Below are positions 1 to 11,292 of a stretch of DNA of 64,000 nt, piece by piece. The stretch is from Tipula vernalis (taxonomy: Eukaryota > Arthropoda > Insecta > Diptera > Tipulidae): NCBI GenBank assembly GCA_958295665.1, contig OY282558.1:30029045-30093044 (forward strand). Reading direction: 5' to 3'. The notes beneath the pieces were generated by a model, which did not search any database, had not been told where the DNA came from, and worked only from the letters and a program-made list of their open reading frames with translations. Numbering within the stretch: position 1 is the stretch's first letter; each line of letters opens with the position of its first letter. Made by a program: the position numbers and the translations under genes.

Positions 1-591
1 TTTTTAGTTGATAATATAATAATAACTTTGAAAATTACCGTTTAATAAACAAAGAAAAAAAAAAAACTCATCCTCCATCATAAGATATAATTATATCGCG
101 CGGAATACATTTAATCTTTTTGGTAAAGACGAACAGGAAGAAAAAAAAAAAAAAACTCCGATCGAATTAAATTTAATCAATAATATCTTCCAAACACTTT
201 TTTAAGTATAATTGAATCAAATTATCTTTAACACAATCCCGATAAGACGATAACAAAAATAAAACACAGACCATCAATATATTACAGACCCAACAATACA
301 CTTTTCAAATCTTGTAAACACGATAATCAAAAAATTACCCATTTATTAATAACAATAATTTCATCTTACATATCGTCTTGAACAACAAAAAAAACAAAAC
401 AAAAATTATATAATTTTGTATCTTCTTAAAACGAAAAAAACGAAAATATTGACTTAACCATCATCAGAAAAAAAAAAAAAATATTTATGATGATGAAGAG
501 TGTGGTACTCGTATAAGATAAATTTAAAAATAAAGTAAAATTTTTTTTTTGTTATACTCTTAATTTTTAATTTAAGATTTTAACACTGTAC

Positions 592-616
592 AATAATAAT
601 AATAATAATAATAATA
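592..616. repeat. (AAT)n microsatellite
   Basis: About eight tandem copies of the trinucleotide AAT are visible directly. It is a simple repeat with no other content. Confidence 0.9.
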
Positions 617-986
617 TTTGTTGCTAATACGGTTTAATAATATATGTGAGTGGTTGATTAAATTACATGTCTGTGATGAAAGGCGCGTGACGTGCTATAT
701 GGCAAATTTATGTCACAAGCGCGTTCAAATATATAATTGTACAAGAAAAAAACAGCATCTTGATTAATTAATTAATAATTACAAATATATAAATGTATAA
801 AACTGATTCAAGCATCCAATTGTATGATGTGTTATATTGGGCTCCGCCCAATGGTGTAACACCAGAAGTTTTTTTTTTTTTTTTTCCTTTTTATCGCGTA
901 ACGATTTTAATTTCGCTGTTTTATATTAAAATAATAAAGTCTCATATTTTTATTATTAATATATAAATTTATCTCTACACTTCACA

Positions 987-1020
987 AAATCATCATCATC
1001 GTCATCATCATCATCATAAT
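987..1020. repeat. (ATC)n microsatellite, interrupted
   Basis: Tandem ATC units with one cgt interruption. A looser ATC/ACC stretch follows near 1068-1092. Confidence 0.85.
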
Positions 1021-1742
1021 ATAGAGAATTTTATACATACAACATATTTTTTATGTCGTATTTTCTTCACCATCACCAACATCATCATGATCGTGGTAAT
1101 CTTAAACTAAAACGAGATATATCGCGTATAAATATATGCGCGCGATTCTTAATTCTTTTAATCTATTATGTAGGCAATCGATTGTTGTAATCAAAACACG
1201 TATTAATTATTTAATTGTTTTTTATGTTTAAATGTAAAAATTTTTAATTAATTTATCCCTTATGAATTTTCACGCGCGCGCACATGATTACTGATGGAAT
1301 GGATTAATCATCATCATATCTCAGGAGAGATCATGCGTGCGCTTTTTCAACGTTATATAGGAATTAATTGTGAATAGGGTAATTTGTGTTTTTAATTAAT
1401 TAAGATTAATTTAGATATGTTTAAAATATTTTGAATATGTTGCTCTTTCTTAAAAGTTTGCTTCACGTTTGGCGAGATTCTTCATATTATTTCTATTAAC
1501 AATTCCATTACCCTTTAATTTTCTTATAGTGTATTACTCTTATTTAGGGACTAATTGGCTTCCGGTGTTATCGTTTAAGATACATTAACGTGGCTGTGGT
1601 TTTCAAGCCACTTTAATTTTTCTTACAAATACTTTTGATAATAAGTGCTGTATCCATCAAAGTATCTTTACATTAGAAGTTGACCTTAATTTTGATTAAG
1701 GGTCAAACAGTGAGTAAAAAAGAGGAGTAAAAAGAATCCAAT

Positions 1743-1964
1743 CTAGGTTATACATGTAACAAGAATGTTATAGATATAGCTATCAAAATGCGGTACAATT
1801 TTCTTAGGGTACTTAGTGGGTAAAACGTGAATGTTTAATATTACATGAGTACACAAGGGCGAACAATTTCTTCGGTGGCCATTTAGTGAGTTTGAATAAA
1901 TTCCTCTGAAGTAGATAAGGAATTTTGGAAGAGTCATCATTGAATACAATTCCTTGAGGAACAT
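1743..1964 (-). pseudogene. possible DUF1091-like fragment (73 codons)
   Basis: This short minus-strand ORF is related to the longer minus-strand ORF at 3162-3587. Both contain a 'PTKY...FDSYI' segment (LPTKYPKKIV..HFDSYIYN here, KPTKYIAKHC..RFDSYICLN there). Their DNA also aligns in patches, for example caaggaatt followed by ttcaat, and gagtttgaataaattcc against gagtttaattccc. The order 'ILNIHVLP...FDSYIYNILVTC' recalls insect DUF1091 secreted proteins, which have a leucine-rich stretch followed by a 'RFNGY.PFLYN.TVD.C'-like segment. It is too short to be a full family member, which is usually about 150-180 residues. It could be one exon, a decayed copy, or chance. The relationship between the two ORFs is better supported than the family name. 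Confidence 0.3.
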
Positions 1965-2317
1965 TACAATTTATCATTTATTTTTCAATTACTGGGACAT
2001 TTTGACACAGATTGCGATAGATTTTCTAACATATAAAACCAATTTGATTGGAAAAATCAGTTCAATGCTTTATCACAGCATCTTAAATACTTGGAACTAC
2101 TTTCGCTAATTTTAAACTTCCGGAAATAGACCATCATTCAAACATTGTGAGGAGTATTTAGCGATTAAGTAATCTTCTCCATCGTAACATTTTGAGTCTT
2201 TCGAAATTGTGAGATCTCAGAGAATTTTCTTGAAAATAGACCAATCAAAATATCAAAATATGTAAAATTTATTAAGAAATTTCCTTAATAATTTTTTCAA
2301 AACTCCCCGTTCATAAA

Positions 2318-2550
2318 AGAAAGTTGTGTGTTGGCCACATCTCAATTTTTTTACGTTAACATTGTATGGAAGAAGTAAATATTTGGCTGTACAATTTGAT
2401 TCAAATAATTTTACGAAGAGTAGAAATTGTTTAGAGTTCTGCAGTAATTCAGTTTCGATCTGACGAGGATTGTGAGAAATAAATCACGGATGTCAGTTAT
2501 AGCGACTAAACTGCTAAATTATTACACTGATTTTTTCCTTAAACTTTTAA
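2318..2550 (+). repeat. left arm of an inverted duplication, with coding-like 3' end
   Basis: The stretch 2405-2485 is nearly identical to the reverse complement of 3139-3225, for example gttctgcagtaattcag here against gttctgcaataattcag there. Looser similarity continues inward to about 2545 (cttattacactgatttt shared). Read on the plus strand, the arm is open from about 2318 to a stop at 2469. It ends in 'FTKSRNCLEFCSNSVSI', which matches the end of the minus-strand ORF at 3162-3587 ('FTKSRNFLEFCNNSVSI'). The two reading frames therefore converge with matching C-termini and matching downstream DNA. This fits a tail-to-tail duplication of a gene 3' end, or a decayed fold-back element. Confidence 0.75.
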
Positions 2551-2928
2551 CAATTTCAACATTTTATTTTATTTAGTTAAAACCAACAAAAATGTATAAG
2601 CCGTATGCTTGTGTAAGCCTTATTGTATCTGTGACGCACGCTTACTATTAAATTCAATTCATACTATTTTTGTAAGTCCTAGTGAAATTTTTAACTATTT
2701 TTGATACAAACTACAATTTACAATCGAACTATGTAAAGATTATACTGGGTCACGACACGAATACTTACAGAAATAGTAGGTTTCATTTCGTGTTTGTATC
2801 GCAATAGTATGGCTTGTATAAACATTTTTGGTTGGTTTTGGTTCACTACAATAAAAAATTGAAATTGTTAATAGTTGCTTATAGGGGAATTGTAAAATTC
2901 GCTAATACTACAAGTACACGGTTGAATT

Positions 2929-3060
<132 letters not shown>

Positions 3061-3079
3061 ATATAAACATTTATAGGAC

Positions 3080-3235
3080 AAAATCAGTGTAATAAGATAG
3101 CAGTTCTGTCACTATATCCTGATGAGATGATTGAAAAGTGATTTATTTTTCACAATCCTCGTCAGATCGAAACTGAATTATTGCAGAACTCTAAAAAATT
3201 TCTACTCTTAGTAAAAGTATTATCTATCTGGCTAA
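3080..3235 (-). repeat. right arm of the inverted duplication
   Basis: Reverse-complement partner of 2405-2550, with the best match over about 77 bp. This arm supplies the last ~22 codons of the minus-strand ORF at 3162-3587. The distance between arms is about 0.6 kb and is filled largely by AT-rich DNA and the (AT)n tract. Confidence 0.75.
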
Positions 3236-3587
3236 TTATGGAATAACCTAATGTTTCATTGAAAAAGCTTTTTTTGTGAAACGTGATAATGGAACGGTTA
3301 TTTAAACAAATATAAGAGTCGAATCTACGGTAGCAATGCTTTGCAATATATTTAGTTGGTTTCAATCGTTGTGACTGAAATACAGATTCCGGTTTCAATA
3401 ACTTTGTGAGTTTAATTCCCTCCCACTTACTCCCCTCGCTATCAGTTTCACAACGTGTAAAATGTACTCTGCCTATATAAGTTGACACACATTCAAAATT
3501 GAGAATTTTATTTTTAGCTTTAAATGATTTGATTGAAGAAATTCCTTGGGACAATAGGAACAATATCAGTGGAGTTGTAGTGTTCAA
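3162..3587 (-). CDS. possible small secreted DUF1091-like protein, 141 aa
   Basis: This ORF begins with a hydrophobic stretch that could be a signal peptide (residues 1-20, MNTTTPLILFLLSQGISSIK). It then has 'FKAKNKILNFECVS..' at about 22-37, reminiscent of the 'F.FTNFKC.S' start of mature insect DUF1091 proteins, and 'RRFDSYICLN' near 93, where that family has 'RFNGY.PFLYN'. The usual later cysteines and the C-terminus do not match well. The last 22 residues come from the inverted-repeat arm, so the end may not be original. No splice signals were assigned. It could be a real small gene, a pseudogene, or unrelated. Confidence 0.3.
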   Translation of the reverse strand: MNTTTPLILFLLSQGISSIKSFKAKNKILNFECVSTYIGRVHFTRCETDSEGSKWEGIKLTKLLKPESVFQSQRLKPTKYIAKHCYRRFDSYICLNNRSIITFHKKSFFNETLGYSIISQIDNTFTKSRNFLEFCNNSVSI

Positions 3588-4743
3588 AGTGTTCTTTCAT
3601 GCCCGTATTTATTGTCCAATTGTCAAAAATTGTAAATGGTGGAATACACTTGTCAATTGTCTCTTATTTTTCCACCCATTATCGTTTCGTATTTTGTCGT
3701 GTCTGCAATATGTAGAAATTGTAAAGGAGTTCGCATTGCCACCGACCATTAAAACCCTCAAATGTTGTAAGTTGGAATTTATACTGAGAATTACAATTTG
3801 GTTTTTCTTAGAAAGTTGAAATGCTATGCCAAGTATACAAACACGGCTTTTAGAAAAAATAAATACTTAAACGAGTACAAGACCAATAAAACGATTCTTC
3901 GTTATCTTCGCATTACTTCGTATATTCTATAAAATGTTCAGCCATCAGAACCAAAAAAAAAACCCTTAAAACAAAGATTATTGTTCTTATTTGTGTTTCA
4001 TTGTACATCCTTTAACCTTCGCCAGTGTGAATTCTATTAATGTTTCAAAACATAACAGCTAAGGGCGTAACTGTCGTCTCTAAAAACTCTCCAGAAATCT
4101 TCCGCATTATTACCACCTGTACACTGGGTTTTATCTTAAATGCAATAAATCGCATACGTTACTTTTGAAGATCTGGCAATTTCATAAATTACGACTTGAA
4201 TCAAACTACTATCGCTTGGGTGTTGGTACTTTTATGTATTTGGCCATTTCAGATTTACTACAGCACCATTTAATTTTTCTAAGACCAATGAATAATTCGA
4301 GGGCAAGCGTTTTTGCCTCAACCGCTGAAGTATGTAGAATTTTTTATCCAAAAATAAAATAAAGTCACAAACCAATTTTGTATGTTTTCAAAATGGTGAT
4401 TGGTGTATAATTATTAATTTGTTATTTATTTATTATGATGTTTCGTGTTTGACGGATGCACAGAAAAGAGAAAGAATTGATTTTTTTTATGACTTAAGTC
4501 TAAGTTATTGTTACAAGATTCTAATCTAGGTGACCAACTATAATTTCACTATAAATATGGGCCTTTATTAATTAATCTATTTAATTTTTCTTACATATGT
4601 TAGGTTTTATATTACATTTGTTAGGCTTTAATTATACTGACATTTATAACGCTCTTTGACCGTCAAATATATAAAAATATATTTTTATATATTTTTATCA
4701 ATATAGGGTGCAGCTGAAGTTTATGCTGCTGTTTTGCGTGTGT
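3588..4743. other. no recognised gene
   Basis: The plus-strand ORFs near 3499-3819 and 4165-4362 have no motif I recognise. They show no signs of coding beyond being open. At 4668-4700 there is an AT-rich near-palindrome built from aaaaatatatttttatat. The interval 4570-4740 may hold the 3' LTR or 3' UTR of the adjacent BEL/Pao element, but I could not define LTR ends. Confidence 0.5.
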
Positions 4744-6835
4744 TCATTCTCCCCGCCTTGAACTCTCGTCGAGTTTAATTTCAAGTGGAAGCGAACATAT
4801 TTTAGTGATGGCTCGTTGATAGACCCCGATTTGGGTTTGAACGCTGACTACGCGAACTAAACCATCAGTTCCAGGGTTTATTGCGACAATTTTCCCCATC
4901 TGCCACTTCATGGGAGGAAGATTGTCATCTTTAAGCAGCACAATTTGTCCCAATTTTATGTTTGGTTGTTGAGCAGTCCATTTCCGTCGATGCTGAAGTT
5001 CTTGTAAATAGTCTTTGGCCACCTGGCCCTAAAATGTTGACTCAGTGGTTGAATGAGGAGCCACCGTTTATTGTACCCAATGGCTTCATTGGTGATATTG
5101 GGTTCTGGTATGGCAGTTAATGGTCGGCCAATAAAAAATGTCCAGGAGTAAGAATTGCTGTACCATCGGGAACTGAGGTGAGTGGTGTTATGGGCCGGAA
5201 ATTCAAAATGGCTTCCACTTGTTTGCACAGCGTGTTTAATTCTTCGTATGTAGAGATATCGTTACCCGTGACACGACGCAGATGAAATTTCGCAGATTTT
5301 ACAGCTGCTTCATAAAGACCGCCAAACTGCGGTGGTGGTGCGAAAGTCCATTGAATTGTATCTTCTTGACACATATTCTTTATGCCCTGCTGCAAATTGG
5401 AGTCTTGAAGAAGTTGGTACAACTGGTTTAATTTAGAATTTGCCTCCACGAAGTTTGTACCGTTATCAAAGAACACCTTCCTACATACTCCTCTTGTGGC
5501 ACAAAAACGTTTAAATACACGGCTTTGGTTGCAAAACAGACGAAGATGCAGAGATACGTTTTAATTGGTGCTCGGCTACGAATTCTTTGCGTGATATAAA
5601 ATGGACCACAAAAATCAATTCCAACACAGTGGAATGGTGGCGCTGCTACAACTCGCTACTTCGGTAAATTGCCCATCTAGGGTTGACTCGGCGACATCGG
5701 ATGCAATCTCGAAATATTTGGGCTGCTAATTTTCGACCATGGTTTGGCAAAAACTGTTTACGAACCGTTGCCAACAATGCCTGGGGGCCAACATGAAGAT
5801 ACATTCTGTGAAAATATGTAAGAATAGTTTTGGTTAATGGATGGGAGGAAGGAAGTAAGATAGGATGTTTCGTAGAGTATGTCAGTGAGGAAAACTGCAA
5901 TCTACCACCGACTCGAATCAGATCATTCGCATCAAGGAAAAGTGATAGACTTCTTAATTGGTTTGAATGCATAAGGAAGTCCTTCCATTGAAGCCCAATT
6001 TTTATATCCGGGAAGCATTCCAATTGAACGAGATGAATAATACATTATAAACCTTCGTTGACGTCATGACTGTTCAGAGGTCCTGTGATTCGTTCGTGGT
6101 TCTCCTTGCGTATATTATTCACAAATCTGCTAACATATGCCATCACTCTTGTCAATTTCTGGTAGTTATTGATATATTTCATTTTTGATAGAAGATTGTC
6201 TTCTTGTGCAGATACAGTTGTCAAAATCGTGACCCTTTTAATTCGCAGTGTTTATGGTCAGAAACAGATGAAGTCCTCGAAGTCATGGGGCCTTTGAAGT
6301 CTGTAACATTGGCGGCCCATGAAAACATAATTCGCATTGTATCAAATCTGCTGGCGTTTTTCCTCGAGATACGACATCTGCGGGGTTTTGTGTCGACTCA
6401 ATATGATACCATTGTTGAGAATTCGTTAGTTCTTGTATTTGTGCAACTCTGTTTGCCACAAATGTTTTCGAATGTGAGGGTGACGATTTCAGCCAATGGA
6501 GGACAATTGTTGAGTCCGTCCAGTAAATTATATCACTGATAGGAAAATTAACAATGGCACGAACTTGTGTGATCAATTGTGCCGCTAATAATGCCGCCGC
6601 TAGTTCCAAGCGTGGTATCATAGATTTGTGTAGTGGTGCTACTCTAGACTTAGAGCATAAAAGTTGCACAAGGAACCGCCCGTTCGGTAGTCCACATCTG
6701 GTGTAAATTGCCGCACCATAGGCCGTTTCATCAGCATCAGCGAAACCATGTAGTTCTATTACGCTACCCGGAACAAAATCTTCAAATAAAAACCGTGGAA
6801 GGGATAACTGATTTAGCTCACATAGATTAACTATT
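4744..6835 (-). mobile_element. BEL/Pao retrotransposon pol remnant
   Basis: The minus strand carries pol domains of a BEL/Pao LTR retrotransposon in the correct order, broken by frameshifts and stops. From about 6835 to 6283 lies the RNase H-like/A17-linked region ('IELHGFADADETAYGAAIY', 'SMIPRLELAAALLAAQL', 'YWTDSTIVLHWL'). At 6023-5646 is the integrase zinc-binding part ('HRMYLHVG...CIRCRRVNP'). At about 5645-5117 is the integrase core: first Asp in 'GIDFCGPF', second in 'FFDNGTNFVEA', Glu in 'QFGGLYEAAVKSAK'. At 5022-4744 is the short C-terminal domain usual in this superfamily ('LKDDNLPPMKWQMGKI'). Gag, protease and the reverse-transcriptase palm are not present, and no LTR pair was found. 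This is a dead 5'-truncated copy. The superfamily call is firm; the lineage is not resolved. Confidence 0.9.
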
Positions 6836-6879
6836 AACTATTGGCTGTTATTTTGAATAAAAAAATCCCTGATGAAGTC

Positions 6880-8030
6880 TTGATTTACAATCTTACTCTA
6901 CTTAAGAAAATCCATAAATTCAGAAGCTAAAGAACAATAAGGCTGGACAGCAACGCATACATAACAGCAGAAACTTTAACACCACTATTGGGACCTAAGA
7001 GAATGCAAAAGCTGGCGAGGCATATCTCTCCACAACAGCACAATAAAAATATTAGGAATGATCATTCTTGAACGTATATACGTCCATCCTCCATCAATTT
7101 ATCAACGCCTAAGAAATGAATAAGCCGGCTTCAGGCCAAGCAGGAGTTGCACAGATCACATCAACACAATCCGTATGATTATACAGTAATCAAATGAATG
7201 GAACTCACCAATATATCGACTCTTCGTGACCTTTGAGCGGGCATTCGGTTCCATCAGCAGAGGTGCAACATGGAAAGCATCGAAGAAGGAACTAATTCAA
7301 GAAATGTATGTATGTAGACTACGCAGATGACATATGCCTGCTAACACACAAGTATGCCGACATACAACAGAAAACTCAGAAGCTGTCAGACCTTGGACGT
7401 GAAGTTGGTCTCAAAATCAACACCAGCAAAACAAAAGCCATGAAACTAAACACAAACATTAGTACACCAATCGTCATCAATAACACGCCAATTGAAGAGG
7501 ATGAAAAATTCGTATACCTTTCAACCTTTTTAACAAACCAAGAAACACTTTCGACATGCCCATAAGGTCTGGAATGCGTTCCTCCTGTCAAGAAACACAA
7601 AGCTACGATTGTTCAACGCATGTGTAAAATCACTACCCCTGTATGGGTGTGAATCATTGAAAAGCTCACAGAAGATCACAATAAGACTTCAGGTGTTTGT
7701 GAATAAATACCTTAGAAGGCTAATAAAATGCTTCTGGGCAAACACTATTAGCAGCATACTGGTTCTACGACAAACAAAACAAGCAGACATCGAGACTGAA
7801 ATAAGAAAGCGCAAATGGTGATGAATCGGACATACATTGAGGAAAACTCCAAATGACATAACGCGAATACTAGTATGTCATTAGAATGGAATCTGCAAGG
7901 GAAACGAAAAGTGGGAAGACCAGCTATGACGTGGAAGAGAACTATGCTAGCCGAAGCTAAACAACTTGCTAAATCAGGGGGTGTAGTAGACGCCCTATAT
8001 GCTCCTAAATCGAAAATAAAGGAAAAATAA
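6880..8030 (+). mobile_element. non-LTR retrotransposon RT remnant (RTE-like)
   Basis: A decayed plus-strand reverse transcriptase. Visible blocks in order: 'CKSWRGISL' (about 7008-7035), 'AGFRPSRSCTDHINTIRMI' (about 7123-7185), 'FERAFGSIS' (about 7232-7258), a gap or deletion, then the catalytic 'YADDI' at about 7318-7335, 'EKFVYLSTFLTN', 'KLRLFNACVKSLPLYGCE' (about 7600-7655), 'IEIRKRKW..IGHTLRK' and 'GKRKVGRPAMTWKR' near 7895-7945, ending 'VDALYAPKSK' near 8020. In-frame stops and frameshifts occur throughout. The 'LFNACVKS.LLYGCE...GRP..TW' tail is typical of RTE and related LINEs; the exact clade is uncertain. The 5' endonuclease is missing, as expected for a truncated insertion. Confidence 0.85.
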
Positions 8031-10983
8031 AATTTTGTGGGGCTCTTCGATGTACCAATGGTTTCTAACAGATGAACATAAAAAATTCGAGAATCTAACG
8101 ACTTTTTACAAATTTTTACCATCCGGTGCCGCAGGCATCTAATGTTTTATTAACAAAAAATTAGTTTGGAAAAGTTATTTGAATTCAGCAATAATTTAAT
8201 TTTTCATTATTAATTTAATTACAATCTTTAATTAATTCTTGGAAGTCATCTCAAAATTAGAGTATATAGGTATTTAGACTTTAAAGATGAAATATAGTGG
8301 TACTTGACGGCTAATGTCTTACGCAGCCATTATAATTCGATTACTATGACTTTATATTTATATTATATTTGAGAATTTATGTAAATAAGTCACTTATCTA
8401 GACTTAATTTGTGTCTTATTTTGGCTACCTAGTTTGTTATGGATGTGTAGATTACGGTAGATCATTCGTTAACATTCCCGTTCAATTTACACCCAAGGCT
8501 TGAAAAACAAAATCTCTTTCTCAAAAACAGCAATAATAATAAAAATTCATAATCCCAATTTTTTTTTTTTTGTACCAATAAACAACAATAAATAATAATA
8601 TTGTTATAAAGATTTGTTCTTGTTTTGTGTGCGCCTTTACAACAGCTTTGTTATAAGACATTTGAGTTTCTTATTTTTCTTGCATTTTTCTTAATTTTTT
8701 ATTCATTCAAAATATTTTTAATAAAAGTTTTAAAAAAATATGATTAATATTTATTTATAACAGCGAAAAAGTATAAAAACAAAATATTAATAATTTTGAA
8801 ATATATCTTGTGTCTGTCTGTTAATTTTCAGATTTTTATACAAATTTTTTTTTTTTTAATATTTTGAATGTTAAAAATGTTCTGGCATATACCACACACT
8901 TTTCTTCTTACTCGCTTATATAAAGTTACTAGTGATTTAATGTTATTTGTTAAATTCATACTTGAATGATTCATGATCAAATAAATGAGTTAATTAAATT
9001 TATTATTATTGTTATTCCGTATTTTTAATTTTTTGCTTTTTTTTTTTTTTTCTTATAAGTGACTTTGGTGTTGAAATTTATTAGGTATTGTACTTTGGAA
9101 AGACAGGAGTGGGATCAAATAGATTTTTATGTTTTTATGTTTATGCTTATAGAGGGGATATTTTCTTAATTCAATTTTCATGTATATATTATTATTTAGC
9201 CCATCGTGTGGGTTTGATTTGTGACGGGGCAGTCGATAAATTATCGAACAACGCGGGGAGTTTTTTTTTTTTTTTTTTGGATAAGGAATAAATCAAACCG
9301 GCTTGAATGTGTCGCCGATTGAAAAAAAAAAATAATAATAATAAAAAATTTGGTTATAATGGTGTGACAGGTCAAAATTACAAATTACAAGCACAGTTCA
9401 ACGGTCCTTATGCTAAAGTTAAGAGAGTCTCCCAAGGCTACAAATTAAAATACATTCCATCTTGTACTGATTTGAAGTTTGGAATTTTTTTCACCCACAA
9501 GAATTTTATTGAAATACAAAAGTTAGTTAGATATGATCTGTAATTGTGCCAAATTTTTTAAGTTTAGAGAGACACGACTATTGTGAAATTTTAAGACGTG
9601 ATTCTTTAAAAGTTTTCATTTAAATCAAAAACCTTTTTTGATATTGCGCACATATAGGAATTTTATCAAATTAGGAATGAAGATTGGAAAATGTTTTAAT
9701 TTGTTTGAATGAAACTCTTAGTTTTAATAGTTGTTTGTGTCATAAATATTCATTCATTAAATTTTAATACTAAAAAAAAAAAAAAAATCACAACTTAAAC
9801 ATCACTTAAGGCGTTACATTCATTCATAAATGCCAAAAATTGATTCTAAATAATTTTTTTATCCACATTACAATTAATCATAAAATAAATTGCCAATTAG
9901 GCGATAACATCCATGAAAAAAAAAAAAAAAAAAAATTATTCGACTTTACAAATATAGGAAGTATACCGTACATGGTAATTATTTAACACAACAACAACGA
10001 GTAGTAAAACTACTGTAATCAAACCTAATAAATATAAATTTCGAAACCAACCTCCATTTTTCATTTTTGTTTTTTTTTGCTGTTTTCCAGAGGAGAAAAA
10101 TTTATTTAAATAAATAATATTTCTCTTTCATGGTTTGAATTCAAGTCGATTAATTACAAAAATATTTTTTATTTTTTTGAATTACAATTAAAAACTAACT
10201 AATTAGCTAATTACTTTAATTTTTCTTATTTTATTTACTGTACACTGTGCTGTGTATTATTATTAATATTATTTATCGTTGTCTGGCAGTTTTGTTGCAA
10301 TACCATGCTGAGGTGTCTTTAAGTGTTTCTTTACACATTTTATATAGAGCTATTCAATATTTTGTGTTGCCATTTTTGCTAATATCACATAAATTAATTT
10401 AATTAGAAATTTTATTTTATTAAATTGAATATTTTTTGTAATTAATATTAAGGAGTCATATAACGGCTTTCTACTTAGTAAAAATACTGTAGATTTATTG
10501 ATTATATAAGATATCGCGGGGCATATATAGGGAGATGCCGTTATTGTTAATTAAATTGAAAACAATATCCACTGATCGGTGCACCAAGAAATCGAGACAC
10601 AGATCAGTATTTTGCAAGATAGTTAGTTACAAATAATTTCCATGGGAGAATAGGAAAAAGTGTAGCCAAAGTATGTACATATATAAAGTTGCTGCCATAC
10701 AATTAACATTACACGATTCATTTTTTTGTTTACTTCCCAATTTGTAAATTAATCTAATTCAATGACAATTATAATTTTTTGTTTTTTTGTTTTTATATGC
10801 AACGTGATCTTCAGTACATTAGACAAAATGACTAATTAACTATTACATGGTATATGTGGATAAATGCGCTTCTCACACATTTTATTTTATATAAATACCA
10901 ACATATTTGGAAGAGAAAGACAAAACAAATGTTTGAAACTCGGCAAAGTCGAACTTTCTTATGGGGAGATCAACAACATCTTA

Positions 10984-11009
10984 TTAATAATAATAATAAT
11001 AATAATAAT
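10984..11009. repeat. (AAT)n microsatellite
   Basis: Nearly nine tandem AAT units, seen directly. Confidence 0.9.
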
Positions 11010-11252
11010 CTCTTTAGACCACAAACAAACAATAAAGAAAATTTTAAAATCATGATCAAACAACATAAGAATATAGGTATATAAGCTATTAAGTATAACA
11101 ACATAAAAAAAAAATAAAAAAAAAATCGAATTATATTGTAACAAACCTTCTTCTTTTCTTCTATCAATGACCTTTTTGAATTGTTTAAGGTCAAAGATAT
11201 GAACGATGATAATAATTATATAGTAAATAACGTATATCGATATTTAAGGTTT

Positions 11253-11292
11253 CTCTAATATCAAATTGATATTGTTCAATATCAAATTAGAG
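11253..11292. repeat. short inverted repeat (hairpin)
   Basis: The sequence from ctctaat to attagag folds back on itself: the arm ctctaatatcaaattgatattg pairs with caatatcaaattagag, leaving a 6-base bulge and a very short loop. The function is unknown. It may be a remnant of a fold-back element or chance in AT-rich DNA. Confidence 0.7.

Larger units (their letters stand above)
1..1742. other. AT-rich spacer with short microsatellites
   Basis: I see no gene here. The stretch is very AT-rich, with poly-A and poly-T runs, an (AAT)n tract near 592-616 and an interrupted (ATC)n tract near 987-1020. Short GC-richer words such as cgcgcgcg near 1272 are isolated. No motif of a known protein was found in any frame. 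Confidence 0.6.

Noticed and set aside
6204..6539. 111-codon plus ORF
   Set aside because: It is antisense to the BEL/Pao RNase H-like region.
7376..8122. Minus-strand ORFs at 7376-7600 and 7748-8122
   Set aside because: They are antisense shadows of the plus-strand LINE reverse transcriptase, whose motifs are clear.
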